64,000 nt of DNA from an uncultured Prevotella sp. (GCA_900771975.1 CAAGPV010000068.1:36845-100844); one strand, 5' to 3'. Numbered from the stretch's first letter, positions 26,871-35,547 are shown. Numbers and translations: made by a program. The notes: generated by a model from the letters alone, not told the origin.

Positions 26871-26902
26871 AAAGTTACACATTTTTATATTATGGGCAGC
26901 AA
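26871..26902 (-). promoter_or_regulatory. Promoter for rplM-rpsI-rpsB-tsf operon
   Basis: On the minus strand: TTG (26902-26900), 21 bases, TAACTTTG (26878-26871). Confidence 0.68.
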
Positions 26903-26942
26903 TTGCAGAGAAAATTTTTAATAATTATTAACCAACTAATTC

Positions 26943-27842
26943 CTAAAAAGTTTGTTTTAAACGTTGAAATTTTCGTTGGCAATGTTGCTTATAACTATAG
27001 CCGAAGGCGTGTTTCAGGAGTTTTCTCCAATTGTAAGTTAACACGAAGCGTGCTACTGTCCACCTGCATGGCTTAACATCAGCATAGAGAGAGCGTGGGA
27101 TATGCACAAAATAGAGATCGGCAATGGTGTCAAAAGCCGAGAAATCCTTTACTTCTCGCTGATAAAGCCATATCTCGCTATAGAAACGGTCGTTGGCAAT
27201 AACGGCATCATCAAAAGGTGGCAACAAACGGATATGTTCAGACGTTGCCCACCAAAAAGAGCCTGAGTACATAGTAAACCGAGCAGGTTTGGGTGGCCAA
27301 CGGTAGCAGCCATAAGTGTCGTAGCCAGACATTAGAACATTGACAGCTACCTGCCATTTGGAGAAACAGAAATATTCCATCATCTCGCACCATGCCAAGA
27401 TTTTCCGTTTAAAGGAAAGAAAGGCTCTGTCGTTCGTATGAAGCGTTTGATAAGATATGCCTTTGGTATGGAAATAATAGACGTAGCAATCTTCTCTTTG
27501 GCAGATTTTGCGCACAAATTCCAACGCCGGGTATTCGTAGCACTTTGGATTTTGGACACAAGAGACAATTTCTATAGGGTCTTGTCCGAAAATGGATTTC
27601 AGTTTAAGCACATCATCCTCTGATTTGACAATGGCGCTGACATAGAGTCGGCGACTTGCTTCAAGAAGACCGCTTTGCCTCAATGTGCTCAACTGTCGCT
27701 CCACAATAGCTTCCCAGCCCACATCGCAGAAAATGTGATAAACGCCATATATCGGCCGTAACGGTTTGGGCCGATAGTCATACGGAGAAAGATCCACTTT
27801 GTTATAGACCTTAAAAAAGGACTCTCCAATGCGTTTTAGCAT
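26943..27842 (-). CDS. Putative glycosyltransferase-like protein of a glycan operon
   Basis: 299 residues without signal peptide or membrane span. I do not recognise the family with certainty. Visible features are YHIFCDVGWEAIVERQLSTL near the start, a YYFHTKGIS motif near 145, and YSGSFWWATSEHIRLLPP near 220. HTKG and SGxFWWA combinations occur in uncharacterised proteins of polysaccharide clusters, some annotated as glycosyltransferases. Its start overlaps the epimerase gene by 7 bp, so it belongs to the LicD operon and probably acts in the same glycan pathway. Confidence 0.5.
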   Translation of the reverse strand: MLKRIGESFFKVYNKVDLSPYDYRPKPLRPIYGVYHIFCDVGWEAIVERQLSTLRQSGLLEASRRLYVSAIVKSEDDVLKLKSIFGQDPIEIVSCVQNPKCYEYPALEFVRKICQREDCYVYYFHTKGISYQTLHTNDRAFLSFKRKILAWCEMMEYFCFSKWQVAVNVLMSGYDTYGCYRWPPKPARFTMYSGSFWWATSEHIRLLPPFDDAVIANDRFYSEIWLYQREVKDFSAFDTIADLYFVHIPRSLYADVKPCRWTVARFVLTYNWRKLLKHAFGYSYKQHCQRKFQRLKQTF

Positions 27843-28897
27843 AATCTGTCGCCCCCTTGCTTTTCTTTAAGTGAGGCAATGAGCCGTTCAAACATTTGCC
27901 TAAGACTGTACCGAGGGCGCCATCCCAAGGCTTCAAGCCTTTCCGTAGACATCTTTATATGGGTTGTCGGAGAATATCCCTGACCTTCTTTTATATGGAA
28001 AACCAGTTGCAAAGATGGGGCAAAATCATCACAGAGCTTTTGGGCCATGTCTTTAATGGAAATATAAGTAGCAGGGTTGGCCACATTATAGATGCCTCCA
28101 GACTGTCCCTTCACCAGAATGTAGAACAAGGCCATCACGGCATCTGTCGTATAACAATAGCACCGACTAAGCATACCAGCCGTGTTAAGTTCGATGTTTT
28201 TCCCGTTAATAATGCAACGGGCAAATTGTGCAAAGACCCTCATATCATCTTTAGAGACACCCGCTCCAAAGGTTTGAGCCAAACGGGCAACCTTCACTGG
28301 CAAAGAAAACTCTTTAGCATAAGCGTGGCAAAGGCACTCGGAAGTGCGTTTGGCCATAGGGTAGCTGCTTCTGACATCCGTCGGGTTTATATAGCCTTGC
28401 ATCGATTCCGTCAGGGGGGTATCATCATTTTCCACCACGCCAAATGCCTCAAGCGATGATACATACACAACGCTTGACAAATGGTTTTCCTTTGCGAAAT
28501 CCAAGACTGACCGCGTCCCGTCATAAACGATGTTCATCGTTTCTGCAGGATGTTCAACAAAAAAGCGGGAAGCCGTTGGGGCAGCAAGGTGTATCAAGTA
28601 GTCTGCTGATATACAGTTAAATGGCTTTCCGGAGGAGAAATCGTATTTCCAAAATACAAAGCCATCGATTTCTTTTCCTAAGACTTCTTTTGCTTTTTGG
28701 TCATTGCGTATCACCGCCACCACACGTAGCGACAAATGAAAACATTTGTTGAGTGCTAACAGGGTCTTGACAACAATCGATCCAATCAGTCCGGTGGCCC
28801 CTGTGACTATGAAGGTCTTCCCCTTAAATTCTTCAACAAAAGGGAAACTTTCTGTCAACTTTGCTATATCTTGTTGCAAGACACTTGATTCCATCAT
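27836..28897 (-). CDS. NAD-dependent epimerase/dehydratase family protein
   Basis: A 353-residue extended short-chain dehydrogenase. The Rossmann motif GATGLIG lies at about 33-39, the active site is SSYPMAKRTSE (YxxxK) with an upstream Ser in YVSSLEAFG, and the C-terminal domain has the RLEALGWRPRYSLRQ segment typical of nucleotide-sugar enzymes. It lies between a cytidylyltransferase and a probable transferase gene, so it may act on a CDP- or NDP-linked intermediate. The substrate is not determinable. It starts 22 bp after the cytidylyltransferase stop. Confidence 0.85.
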   Translation of the reverse strand: MMESSVLQQDIAKLTESFPFVEEFKGKTFIVTGATGLIGSIVVKTLLALNKCFHLSLRVVAVIRNDQKAKEVLGKEIDGFVFWKYDFSSGKPFNCISADYLIHLAAPTASRFFVEHPAETMNIVYDGTRSVLDFAKENHLSSVVYVSSLEAFGVVENDDTPLTESMQGYINPTDVRSSYPMAKRTSECLCHAYAKEFSLPVKVARLAQTFGAGVSKDDMRVFAQFARCIINGKNIELNTAGMLSRCYCYTTDAVMALFYILVKGQSGGIYNVANPATYISIKDMAQKLCDDFAPSLQLVFHIKEGQGYSPTTHIKMSTERLEALGWRPRYSLRQMFERLIASLKEKQGGDRLC

Positions 28898-28919
28898 TTA
28901 TCAATGTTTTAATCTATTT

Positions 28920-29645
28920 TCAAAAACCGAAGATTTGCTGATCTTCATGCACCTTCACCATGGCCCGCAACACAAAGAAATCGGTCGGGGTTGTGATTTT
29001 TATATTCTCCATTGGCCCTATTACAGTTCCTAAACGATAGCCATAATGACGCATCATCGTACAAGAATCTATAAAATCGTGCCGTCCTTGTTGTATCGCT
29101 TTGCGATGAGCCGAAAGTATATCACAAAGGTGAAAGCTCTGTGGTGCACGTGCAATAAGCGAATTGGCTCGTGAAGGTATCTCCATTTGCCCGTCTTCTT
29201 TGGTAACGACAAAGGTTTCCGTGGCTGGCACGCAAGTAATGCAAGAGCCACATTCACCCACCTTATTTATATTGTCGGTTATGGTTTGCTCTGTAATGAG
29301 CGGACGCACGCCGTCATGAATAAGCACCACAGCATCGGATGCATTTGACTTTGCATAATCTTCTGCTGCACACAAGCCGTTGTAGATGGAGTCCTGTCCG
29401 GTTGCTCCTCCAGGTACAATCTTTACAACTTTTGTTATTTCAAACTTGCGCAACATTTTTTGAAGGAATGGTATCCACGCCTCTATACACGAAACGACAA
29501 TAGCGTCAATCTGAGGATGGTTGTCAAAAATTTCAAGCGTATAGATGATGATAGGTTTACCATTAAGTTCCAAAAACTGTTTGGGACGGGACTTAGTGTG
29601 CATTCGCAAGCCCGAACCTCCTGCAAAGATTACGGCGATATTCAT
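28920..29645 (-). CDS. IspD/TarI-family cytidylyltransferase
   Basis: 241 residues. The motif FAGGSGLRM...RPKQF is at the N-terminus, followed by IHDGVRPLI, CVPATETFV and an ENIKITTPTDFFV ending. IspD and TarI (ribitol-5-phosphate cytidylyltransferase) are close relatives. The window already has a housekeeping ispD at 8510. This copy sits 2 bp behind a LicD gene, so making a CDP-activated polyol or similar donor for LicD is more likely than a MEP role. Confidence 0.82.
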   Translation of the reverse strand: MNIAVIFAGGSGLRMHTKSRPKQFLELNGKPIIIYTLEIFDNHPQIDAIVVSCIEAWIPFLQKMLRKFEITKVVKIVPGGATGQDSIYNGLCAAEDYAKSNASDAVVLIHDGVRPLITEQTITDNINKVGECGSCITCVPATETFVVTKEDGQMEIPSRANSLIARAPQSFHLCDILSAHRKAIQQGRHDFIDSCTMMRHYGYRLGTVIGPMENIKITTPTDFFVLRAMVKVHEDQQIFGF

Positions 29646-29647
29646 GG

Positions 29648-30499
29648 TTATAGTTGTTTTATGGGGTCATCAAGAAAGCGGATGTCTACATGATGTCTGT
29701 CACGCTTGTCTTTGGGTGGCAGTTCCATATAGTTTCCGTAGGCAATTCGGCAAAGTTCTTCTGGATCAGCGGGACCTTCAAACGTGTGTCCTTCAAACTC
29801 TATGTCCTTATGCGGTACCATAATGCGCTTGGGATTGCGCTCATAAAACCATGCCCCATAAGAATGCATATAAAGATCGGGATTGCCAAAAGCATGGCCC
29901 ACCAAGCGGAACAGGGGAAAGACAACATAATGCAGGACGTTGTAAGCACCTTGGGCAAGGGCGGGCCAACGTCCTGCAAGATTGAAATTGACCTTGCACG
30001 ATAGCTTGGCTGCCAAACGTTGCAGCCAAGGTATCATATAGCCTTCATAGGGAAAGATGTCAATATGCAATCCTTTATAATGCATTGCATCGTGACAACG
30101 GCGTTCTTTGCGCCCTTGTGCCTCGTTACTGATGTGCTCGCTCTTCAAATCACGCAGGCAAGCCCACTCTTTATAGTAGCCAGAATCAGTTTGATTGTTT
30201 TGCAAAACATACTGGGGATGGGGATGGGCGATGAGAAAATCGCACAGTTTGTGAAAGTCGGAGTAGCTAACCACAACGTCAACATCGTCGTCCCAAGGAA
30301 TAAAACCTTTATGGCGCAAAGCTCCAAGCACGTTTCCTCCGTCTATGCGACAAGGCACACCGATGCTCTTTGCCGTTTGTTGCAAATAGACAAGCATGTC
30401 AAGCATTCTCAACTGGGCCCGACGGAGCGTTGATCCCTCGGGGTTGTATTCAGCCCGAAGACTTTCCTGGGTCTCACCTGTATTGAATTGTTCCGCCAT
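29648..30499 (-). CDS. LicD family phosphotransferase
   Basis: 283 residues. The LicD core GGNVLGALRHKGFIPWDDDVDV lies at about 54-75, with the DDD metal site, and a later HIDIFPYEGY segment. LicD-type proteins transfer phosphocholine or polyol phosphate from a CDP donor to a surface glycan. It heads the minus-strand operon with the cytidylyltransferase, epimerase and 26943-27842 protein. No choline kinase or choline transporter is visible here, which favours a polyol phosphate over choline. Confidence 0.87.
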   Translation of the reverse strand: MAEQFNTGETQESLRAEYNPEGSTLRRAQLRMLDMLVYLQQTAKSIGVPCRIDGGNVLGALRHKGFIPWDDDVDVVVSYSDFHKLCDFLIAHPHPQYVLQNNQTDSGYYKEWACLRDLKSEHISNEAQGRKERRCHDAMHYKGLHIDIFPYEGYMIPWLQRLAAKLSCKVNFNLAGRWPALAQGAYNVLHYVVFPLFRLVGHAFGNPDLYMHSYGAWFYERNPKRIMVPHKDIEFEGHTFEGPADPEELCRIAYGNYMELPPKDKRDRHHVDIRFLDDPIKQL

Positions 30500-30539
30500 T
30501 TCTTTCTGATTTGTATTCGTCCTAATGCTTTATCACCTG

Positions 30540-30547
30540 CAAATTTA
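30540..30547 (-). promoter_or_regulatory. -7 box for LicD operon
   Basis: TAAATTTG on the minus strand lies 41 bases before the ATG. No clear -33 box is visible. Confidence 0.45.
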
Positions 30548-30557
30548 GCAAATAGTC

Positions 30558-30588
30558 TTGGATAATACGAAATTAATTTCTACTTTTG
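30558..30588 (+). promoter_or_regulatory. Promoter for flippase gene
   Basis: TTG (30558-30560), 20 bases, TACTTTTG (30581-30588). The TTG at 30558 can also open the reading frame, but it is the -33 box. This fixes the true start at the ATG at 30612. Confidence 0.75.
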
Positions 30589-30611
30589 TGACACTTAAAA
30601 AGCAACCGTCA

Positions 30612-32051
30612 ATGGCAACACTCAAGGAAAAAACCGCCTCGGGACTGTTATGGGGAGCTATCAACAACGGACTGATGCAGTTGCTAAACATCGTGTTTGG
30701 CATTTTCCTGGCCCGTATACTTTCGCCTGCCGACTATGGACTGGTGGGAATGATAGCCATCTTTACAGCAGTGGCTTCCGCTCTTCAAGAAAGCGGATTC
30801 ACCTCGGCACTGGTCAACAAGAAAGACGTTACAGACGCCGACTACAACTCGGTGTTTTGGTTTTCTTCTGCCATGAGCTCCATTCTGTTTGTATTGCTCT
30901 TTTTCCTTGCTCCCTATATAGCCGACTACTATCGGCAACCACAGTTGGTGGCATTGTCGCGTGTAGCCTTCATTTGCATACCGGTTTCGGTATTGGGCCT
31001 TGTTCCCCAAGCCTATCTGTTCAAGTATCTAAAAGTTAAAGAAGCCACATACATCAGAATTTTTGCCCTAATCGTTTCCGGAATAACTGGTATCACGCTT
31101 GCCTTTAACGGCAAAGCCTATTGGAGTCTGGTGTGGCAACAACTCACTTATGTCAGCATAACCAGCCTTGGCAAGTATGCCTTGATACCTTGGCGTCCTT
31201 CCCTACACATTGATTTCGGTCCTGCACGCCACATGTTCGGATTCAGTTGCAAGATTATGCTCACCTCCATTATCACAACCATCAACCAGAACATTCTTAC
31301 CGTTATCTTCGGAAAACTGTTTCAGCCAAAGGTGGTTGGCAATTTCACACAAGCCTACAAATGGAGCAACATGACTTCAAGTCTTGTCTCCGGCACGATA
31401 GCACAAGTGGCTCAACCTGTTTTTGCTGAAATCAACGACGATGAAATCCGGCAAACGCACGTTGTGAGGAAGATGATGCGGTTTACTGCCTTCTTGGCTT
31501 TCCCCGTGATGTTCGGACTTGCCATTATTGCCAAAGAGTTTATTCTTATAACCATTTCCGAGAAGTGGATTGGCTGTGTCACACTACTTCAAATTCTTTG
31601 CATCAGTGGAGCATTTCTTCCTTTACAACAAACCTACCAAAACCTTATTATAAGCCACAACCGCAGCGACATCTATTTGGGCATTAACATTGCTCAAGTG
31701 GTTTTACAAATTATGGTAGTGCTTGTGCTCGGAAGTTATGGCATTCATACCATGGTGATAGGTTACACCTTATTTAATATACTTTGGCTCATGGTATGGC
31801 ACCACTACACACACCGCCTTATCCCGCTAAAGCTAACAGACACGCTTAAGGACATTCTTCCGTTTATGCTGGCAGCAGCCTTCACAATGGCTGTGGCTTA
31901 TCTCTCAACACTTGCCATAGACAATTTGCCATTGCGAATGCTGGCAAAGATTGGCATAGCCGCTGGTGTCTATTTCGTCCTGATGAAAGTGGCACACGCC
32001 AAGATTTTGGACGAATGTCTCAGTTACCTGTTTCACAAAAAACAGAGTTAA
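30612..32051 (+). CDS. Polysaccharide flippase (Wzx/MATE-like, MOP superfamily)
   Basis: 479 residues from the ATG at 30612 (MATLKEKTASGLLWGAINNG). There are about 12-14 hydrophobic segments. The ARILSPADYGLVGMIAIF and ESGFTSALVNKKDVTDADYNSVFWFS blocks are typical of the lipopolysaccharide flippase subgroup of the MOP superfamily. It moves undecaprenyl-linked oligosaccharide across the inner membrane. It is divergent from the LicD operon and convergent with the UbiA operon, so it could serve either. Confidence 0.9.
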   Translation: MATLKEKTASGLLWGAINNGLMQLLNIVFGIFLARILSPADYGLVGMIAIFTAVASALQESGFTSALVNKKDVTDADYNSVFWFSSAMSSILFVLLFFLAPYIADYYRQPQLVALSRVAFICIPVSVLGLVPQAYLFKYLKVKEATYIRIFALIVSGITGITLAFNGKAYWSLVWQQLTYVSITSLGKYALIPWRPSLHIDFGPARHMFGFSCKIMLTSIITTINQNILTVIFGKLFQPKVVGNFTQAYKWSNMTSSLVSGTIAQVAQPVFAEINDDEIRQTHVVRKMMRFTAFLAFPVMFGLAIIAKEFILITISEKWIGCVTLLQILCISGAFLPLQQTYQNLIISHNRSDIYLGINIAQVVLQIMVVLVLGSYGIHTMVIGYTLFNILWLMVWHHYTHRLIPLKLTDTLKDILPFMLAAAFTMAVAYLSTLAIDNLPLRMLAKIGIAAGVYFVLMKVAHAKILDECLSYLFHKKQS

Positions 32052-32145
32052 CGATGTGTTGCACCCCCTCTCCAGGCAAGCGTCCATAGCGTTTTTCCTG
32101 CCCACAGACACACACTATCAAGCCGAAGCTTAAGTATGGAATTGT

Positions 32146-32226
32146 AAAACCGGCTCCGTTGGCTCCTAAAAGCGGCTCTTTTAGGAGCTAAAACACGGCA
32201 TTTTAGCCCCTAAAACCTACCGTTTT
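32146..32226. repeat. Phased A4/T4 array, locus C (4 units)
   Basis: Units at 32146-32160, 32168-32182, 32190-32204 and 32212-32226, with spacers ggctcct, aggagct and agcccct. Unit 3 (aaaacacggcatttt) is identical to the last unit of locus A. Here the best hairpin uses spacers as arms: gctcctaaaag (32162-32172) pairs perfectly with cttttaggagc (32178-32188). The array lies between two convergent genes. Confidence 0.85.
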
Positions 32227-32289
32227 ACAACCCGTTCACTATCAGACGATTACACAGTCAACACAAAGTGACAGAATGGCAACACTTTT

Positions 32290-33663
32290 TCACGAAAACA
32301 GATAGATAGCATAAAGATAGGCATTGGATATCCACAAGTAGGCCGTCAGGCCCAAAAGCAAGCAGCGTAATGGTATTTTGACTTTGTGAGAAGCGTGCAA
32401 AAAGAGGAAAGCAACGGCTATGGGAATAGCAAATAGCCAATGAGCCCCCATTATGTACACCTCGTTTATGCCAAAGCCCAAGCCCATATGGAGGGCCATG
32501 TCGAAAAGGAAAAAAGACATAACAAGCCAGAAGAACTTTGACTTTCTGCCACACCAAATGCCCAAGACAAACAATGCCACAATTACACCTTCCACTATAT
32601 AGCTTACAGCATTCTTGTAACGGACAATCACCGGACGCTTGATAAGGGTATCCAAAAGCAAATAGTCGCGATGGAGTTGTATGGATTCGCCAAACAGATT
32701 TTCCACTGCCGTATCCCATCGGGAAGTCGTTATATCCATCCAGTCCCAAAACCTTCCTTTCTTGAATGGCTTTCCGGTATGCTTTTTTGCGACCGCCTGA
32801 CGTTTTTTCAGGTCTTTCTCAAAAGCCATTTCCTTAATGCCTTTCTTTTTCAATATGGCTTTCTTACGTGCCACTTCCTTGCGAATTTCCATTTGTCGCG
32901 GATGAACACCATGATCAAACTCCAAGTTAGCCACATACCAAATAGCTCCTGCCGGAACAATAATGGCTAACAACAGGTTTCTCAAGCGAAAAAAGCGCTT
33001 CCCGTTACAGAACAAATTGGCTAAGAACACCTTAATTCCATTGTTGAGGGAAATGCCGGCTGTAAAGAAGAAAAGGACAACGGTCTGAAGAATGGTGAGT
33101 TGTTTACCCGATTTTATGCTTATTCCCGAAATCCAAAGCACAAGGAGGAGCATTGTAAGCGACAATCCGAAATGGTCGGGAACGGTGTAAGAAATCATGA
33201 CGTAGGCAAAAGAATACATAAAAGCCGTCAAGAGATAGCCATCAAAAACATTCAGGCCTATCACGTCTCGAAAAATGCGATAAAGAAACACCACCGAATA
33301 CATCACTGCCAGAATGAGCATAGCGGCCATTATAAACTGTGCACAATTTATGCCCGTCAGCATCATCAGCCCTTGGTTGAGCTGATTGGGGATGTACATG
33401 AAAAAGGCCAAGAGGGGATGTCTGAAAACATTATAGATTTGATTCCAGTCCCAATTGGACAACACACAATAGGTAATGGGGTCAAAACCCGAAACGTGGT
33501 ACTTGTTGACAAACACCGGCCAATAGTTTTGACAGATGCGCGTAAAGTCGTTGTAATATCTACAAACCACCATCGCATTGAGCAGCAAAAACACAAGAAC
33601 GGTGACAATAGCAAGCCAGCGCTCTTCACGACGAATTCGAAAAATGGAAAGAATCTGTTTCAT
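32290..33663 (-). CDS. Multi-spanning membrane protein, possible GT-C glycosyltransferase
   Basis: 457 residues from the ATG at 33663, which overlaps the GtrA stop (ATGA). The longer frame to 33735 runs into gtrA and was rejected. It has about ten hydrophobic segments. A large loop after the first includes a DPITYCVLSNWDWNQIYNVFRHP stretch with acidic and aromatic residues, as in GT-C enzymes that use polyprenyl-phosphate sugars. A basic soluble stretch (about 285-330) divides the membrane parts. I do not recognise the exact family; it may be one of the Bacteroidetes DUFs. It is last in the seven-gene operon with UbiA and GtrA, which supports a role in lipid-linked sugar transfer. Confidence 0.55.
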   Translation of the reverse strand: MKQILSIFRIRREERWLAIVTVLVFLLLNAMVVCRYYNDFTRICQNYWPVFVNKYHVSGFDPITYCVLSNWDWNQIYNVFRHPLLAFFMYIPNQLNQGLMMLTGINCAQFIMAAMLILAVMYSVVFLYRIFRDVIGLNVFDGYLLTAFMYSFAYVMISYTVPDHFGLSLTMLLLVLWISGISIKSGKQLTILQTVVLFFFTAGISLNNGIKVFLANLFCNGKRFFRLRNLLLAIIVPAGAIWYVANLEFDHGVHPRQMEIRKEVARKKAILKKKGIKEMAFEKDLKKRQAVAKKHTGKPFKKGRFWDWMDITTSRWDTAVENLFGESIQLHRDYLLLDTLIKRPVIVRYKNAVSYIVEGVIVALFVLGIWCGRKSKFFWLVMSFFLFDMALHMGLGFGINEVYIMGAHWLFAIPIAVAFLFLHASHKVKIPLRCLLLGLTAYLWISNAYLYAIYLFS

Positions 33664-34046
33664 TTCTTTAGAAAATACCTTACCAATAAAAAATTTATAG
33701 GGACACAAACAGCAAACATAGGAAGCGGTGCCCAATTCTTTGAAACTCCCAGCGCCAAGAACAGGTTAAGAAACAACGTCTGCAACAGGAAGTTGATGCA
33801 ATGAGACAGGAAAAAGCCTATGCCCTTTTTGGCATTTGACTTCACACGAAACGTGAAACGCACCGAGGCAAAATAATTGAAAGCAAGACTCACCACATAG
33901 CCCACCATATTGGCTATGGTGGGAACAAGGCAATGAGCCATCAGCCAATAGACGGCATATTGGAGGACTGTGGCTAAAACGCCCACAATACCAAAACGCA
34001 CTATTTCGCCCAATTGAGGCTTGTTGAACTTATTGAAACGTGTCAT
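33660..34046 (-). CDS. GtrA family membrane protein
   Basis: 128 residues with four predicted membrane helices and the pattern EIVRFGIVGVLATVLQYAVYW and NYFASVRFTFR. GtrA proteins are thought to flip or present polyprenyl-phosphate-linked sugars. The gene lies between a HAD phosphatase and a multi-spanning membrane protein and is translationally coupled to the latter. Confidence 0.9.
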   Translation of the reverse strand: MTRFNKFNKPQLGEIVRFGIVGVLATVLQYAVYWLMAHCLVPTIANMVGYVVSLAFNYFASVRFTFRVKSNAKKGIGFFLSHCINFLLQTLFLNLFLALGVSKNWAPLPMFAVCVPINFLLVRYFLKK

Positions 34047-34052
34047 CTTGAG

Positions 34053-34667
34053 CTAATCTCTAAAGGGTTTATAGTGGCCTACATCGGCATAGGCCAACAA
34101 TTCCTTATCTCCGTTGCTGTCACCATAGGCAGTGAGGTGATAGCTGGAACGGTCTTTCAAGACTGCCGACAAACGGTTCACCTTCTCTTCCCCATAACAG
34201 TTCTTTGTTGAGAAGCGTCCTGTCAGGACATGGTTGTATACCTCTATTTCGGTGCCTATAACACTAACAGTATCCATTAAGCCACCTTCTGACATAAGAC
34301 GGTCAAAAAACGGGCGTACCCACCGGTCGATGCTTGCACTGACTATATATACCTTCTCGCCTGCAGACAAAGACTGGAGAACAAGACTAATACCTTTCGG
34401 ACGAAGTATTTGCCTGTTGCTATCGGCAAACCCTCTGCACAACGCATCGAACTTGCAGTCTGACAGTCCCGCAAAAAAATGGGAAAAAACACGTTGCTTG
34501 GCTTTCCAATTAGGATAGAGCTTGAGTTTCATCAACACCAGCAACGGACTATATAACAACATCCCTGCAAGAAAACGCTTAAAGCCACACGCATATTTCA
34601 CAAACAACAGGAAAGTGTCGCAAGTGGTCAACGTTCCGTCAAAATCAAAAACCTTAGCTTCCTTCAT
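34053..34667 (-). CDS. HAD-superfamily phosphatase (IB subfamily)
   Basis: 204 residues. Motif I is VFDFDGTLTTCD (D8, D10). Motif II Ser lies in YIVSASIDRWV and motif IV in AYGDSNGDKELLAYAD. It resembles SerB/CicA-type phosphatases. It sits directly after the UbiA-type gene (1 bp gap) and before gtrA. In this place it could remove the 5-phosphate from a polyprenyl-phosphoribose intermediate, by analogy with the decaprenyl-phosphoryl-ribose pathway; that is inference. Confidence 0.88.
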   Translation of the reverse strand: MKEAKVFDFDGTLTTCDTFLLFVKYACGFKRFLAGMLLYSPLLVLMKLKLYPNWKAKQRVFSHFFAGLSDCKFDALCRGFADSNRQILRPKGISLVLQSLSAGEKVYIVSASIDRWVRPFFDRLMSEGGLMDTVSVIGTEIEVYNHVLTGRFSTKNCYGEEKVNRLSAVLKDRSSYHLTAYGDSNGDKELLAYADVGHYKPFRD

Positions 34668-34668
34668 A

Positions 34669-35547
34669 CTAAAAGAAATAAATCATAAACAGGAAGGTAA
34701 GTCCCCATCCCAACAAAACAAGTTGGGTGAAATGGTCGCTTAGGACTACCTTTGTCGGATCACCGCTTTTCTTGTCTACCACAGCCAACTGAATATAGCG
34801 CAACAGACCAATAAGAACGAAGATAGAGGTCAGATAGAGATTGTCTGTATGGAACCGCTGAACCACTTCGGGTGAAACAGTATACATGATGTAGCATACC
34901 AATGTGACACTTGCCGTTATGGTTATGGCTTGATTGATAAAAGTGAGGTTATAACGAATCGTATTCTTTCGAGGTGGTTCACCCGTTTCGTTCATACGCA
35001 ACACATCATCTCGACGCTTGGCAAAAGACAAAAACAACATCAACAGGAAAGTCATCAACACCAACCATCTGCTCAAAGTAACTTCTGTAGCAAAGCCTCC
35101 GGCCAATATGCGGAGCACAAAGCCAAAAGCCACTATACAGACATCAAGAATAGCATATTGTTTCAACTTAGCACAATAGCCTAAATTTAAAAGCCAATAA
35201 AACAATATGACGCCACCTATAACAAGGTTGTCTTGGGGCAAGGTAAAGACGCACAAGAACGACAACAATATCATCAATGCCATCAAGCCATAGGCTTCAC
35301 GCAAGCTGACAGCACCCGAAGCAAGAGGGCGATGACACTTTATCGGATGACGTCTGTCGGCTTCTACATCTACAATATCGTTGAAACAATAGATTGAAGA
35401 GGCAGCAAAGCTATAAGCAAAAAACGTGATGAGGGATGCTTTTATATCTGCAATATCAAACAAACTGCCGGCAAAAAACATCGGAGCAAAGACAAGAACG
35501 TTCTTAATCCATTGTTTCGGGCGTATCAAACGTAATAAATCTTTCAT
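34669..35547 (-). CDS. UbiA-type prenyltransferase, decaprenyl-phosphate phosphoribosyltransferase-like
   Basis: 292 residues with about eight membrane helices. The N-terminal RLIRPKQWIKNVLVFAPMFF and the two Asp-rich sites, NDIVDVEADRRHP (57-68) followed by KCHRPLASG, and the later AKRRDD, fit the DPPR synthase subgroup (mycobacterial Rv3806c type) better than menaquinone or heme UbiA enzymes. Members transfer 5-phosphoribose from PRPP to a polyprenyl phosphate. The neighbours HAD phosphatase and GtrA support this reading. Confidence 0.85.
   Translation of the reverse strand: MKDLLRLIRPKQWIKNVLVFAPMFFAGSLFDIADIKASLITFFAYSFAASSIYCFNDIVDVEADRRHPIKCHRPLASGAVSLREAYGLMALMILLSFLCVFTLPQDNLVIGGVILFYWLLNLGYCAKLKQYAILDVCIVAFGFVLRILAGGFATEVTLSRWLVLMTFLLMLFLSFAKRRDDVLRMNETGEPPRKNTIRYNLTFINQAITITASVTLVCYIMYTVSPEVVQRFHTDNLYLTSIFVLIGLLRYIQLAVVDKKSGDPTKVVLSDHFTQLVLLGWGLTFLFMIYFF

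Noticed and set aside
28920..29645. Second ispD for the MEP pathway
   Set aside because: Its place directly behind licD and the presence of a better ispD at 8510 make a glycan role more likely.
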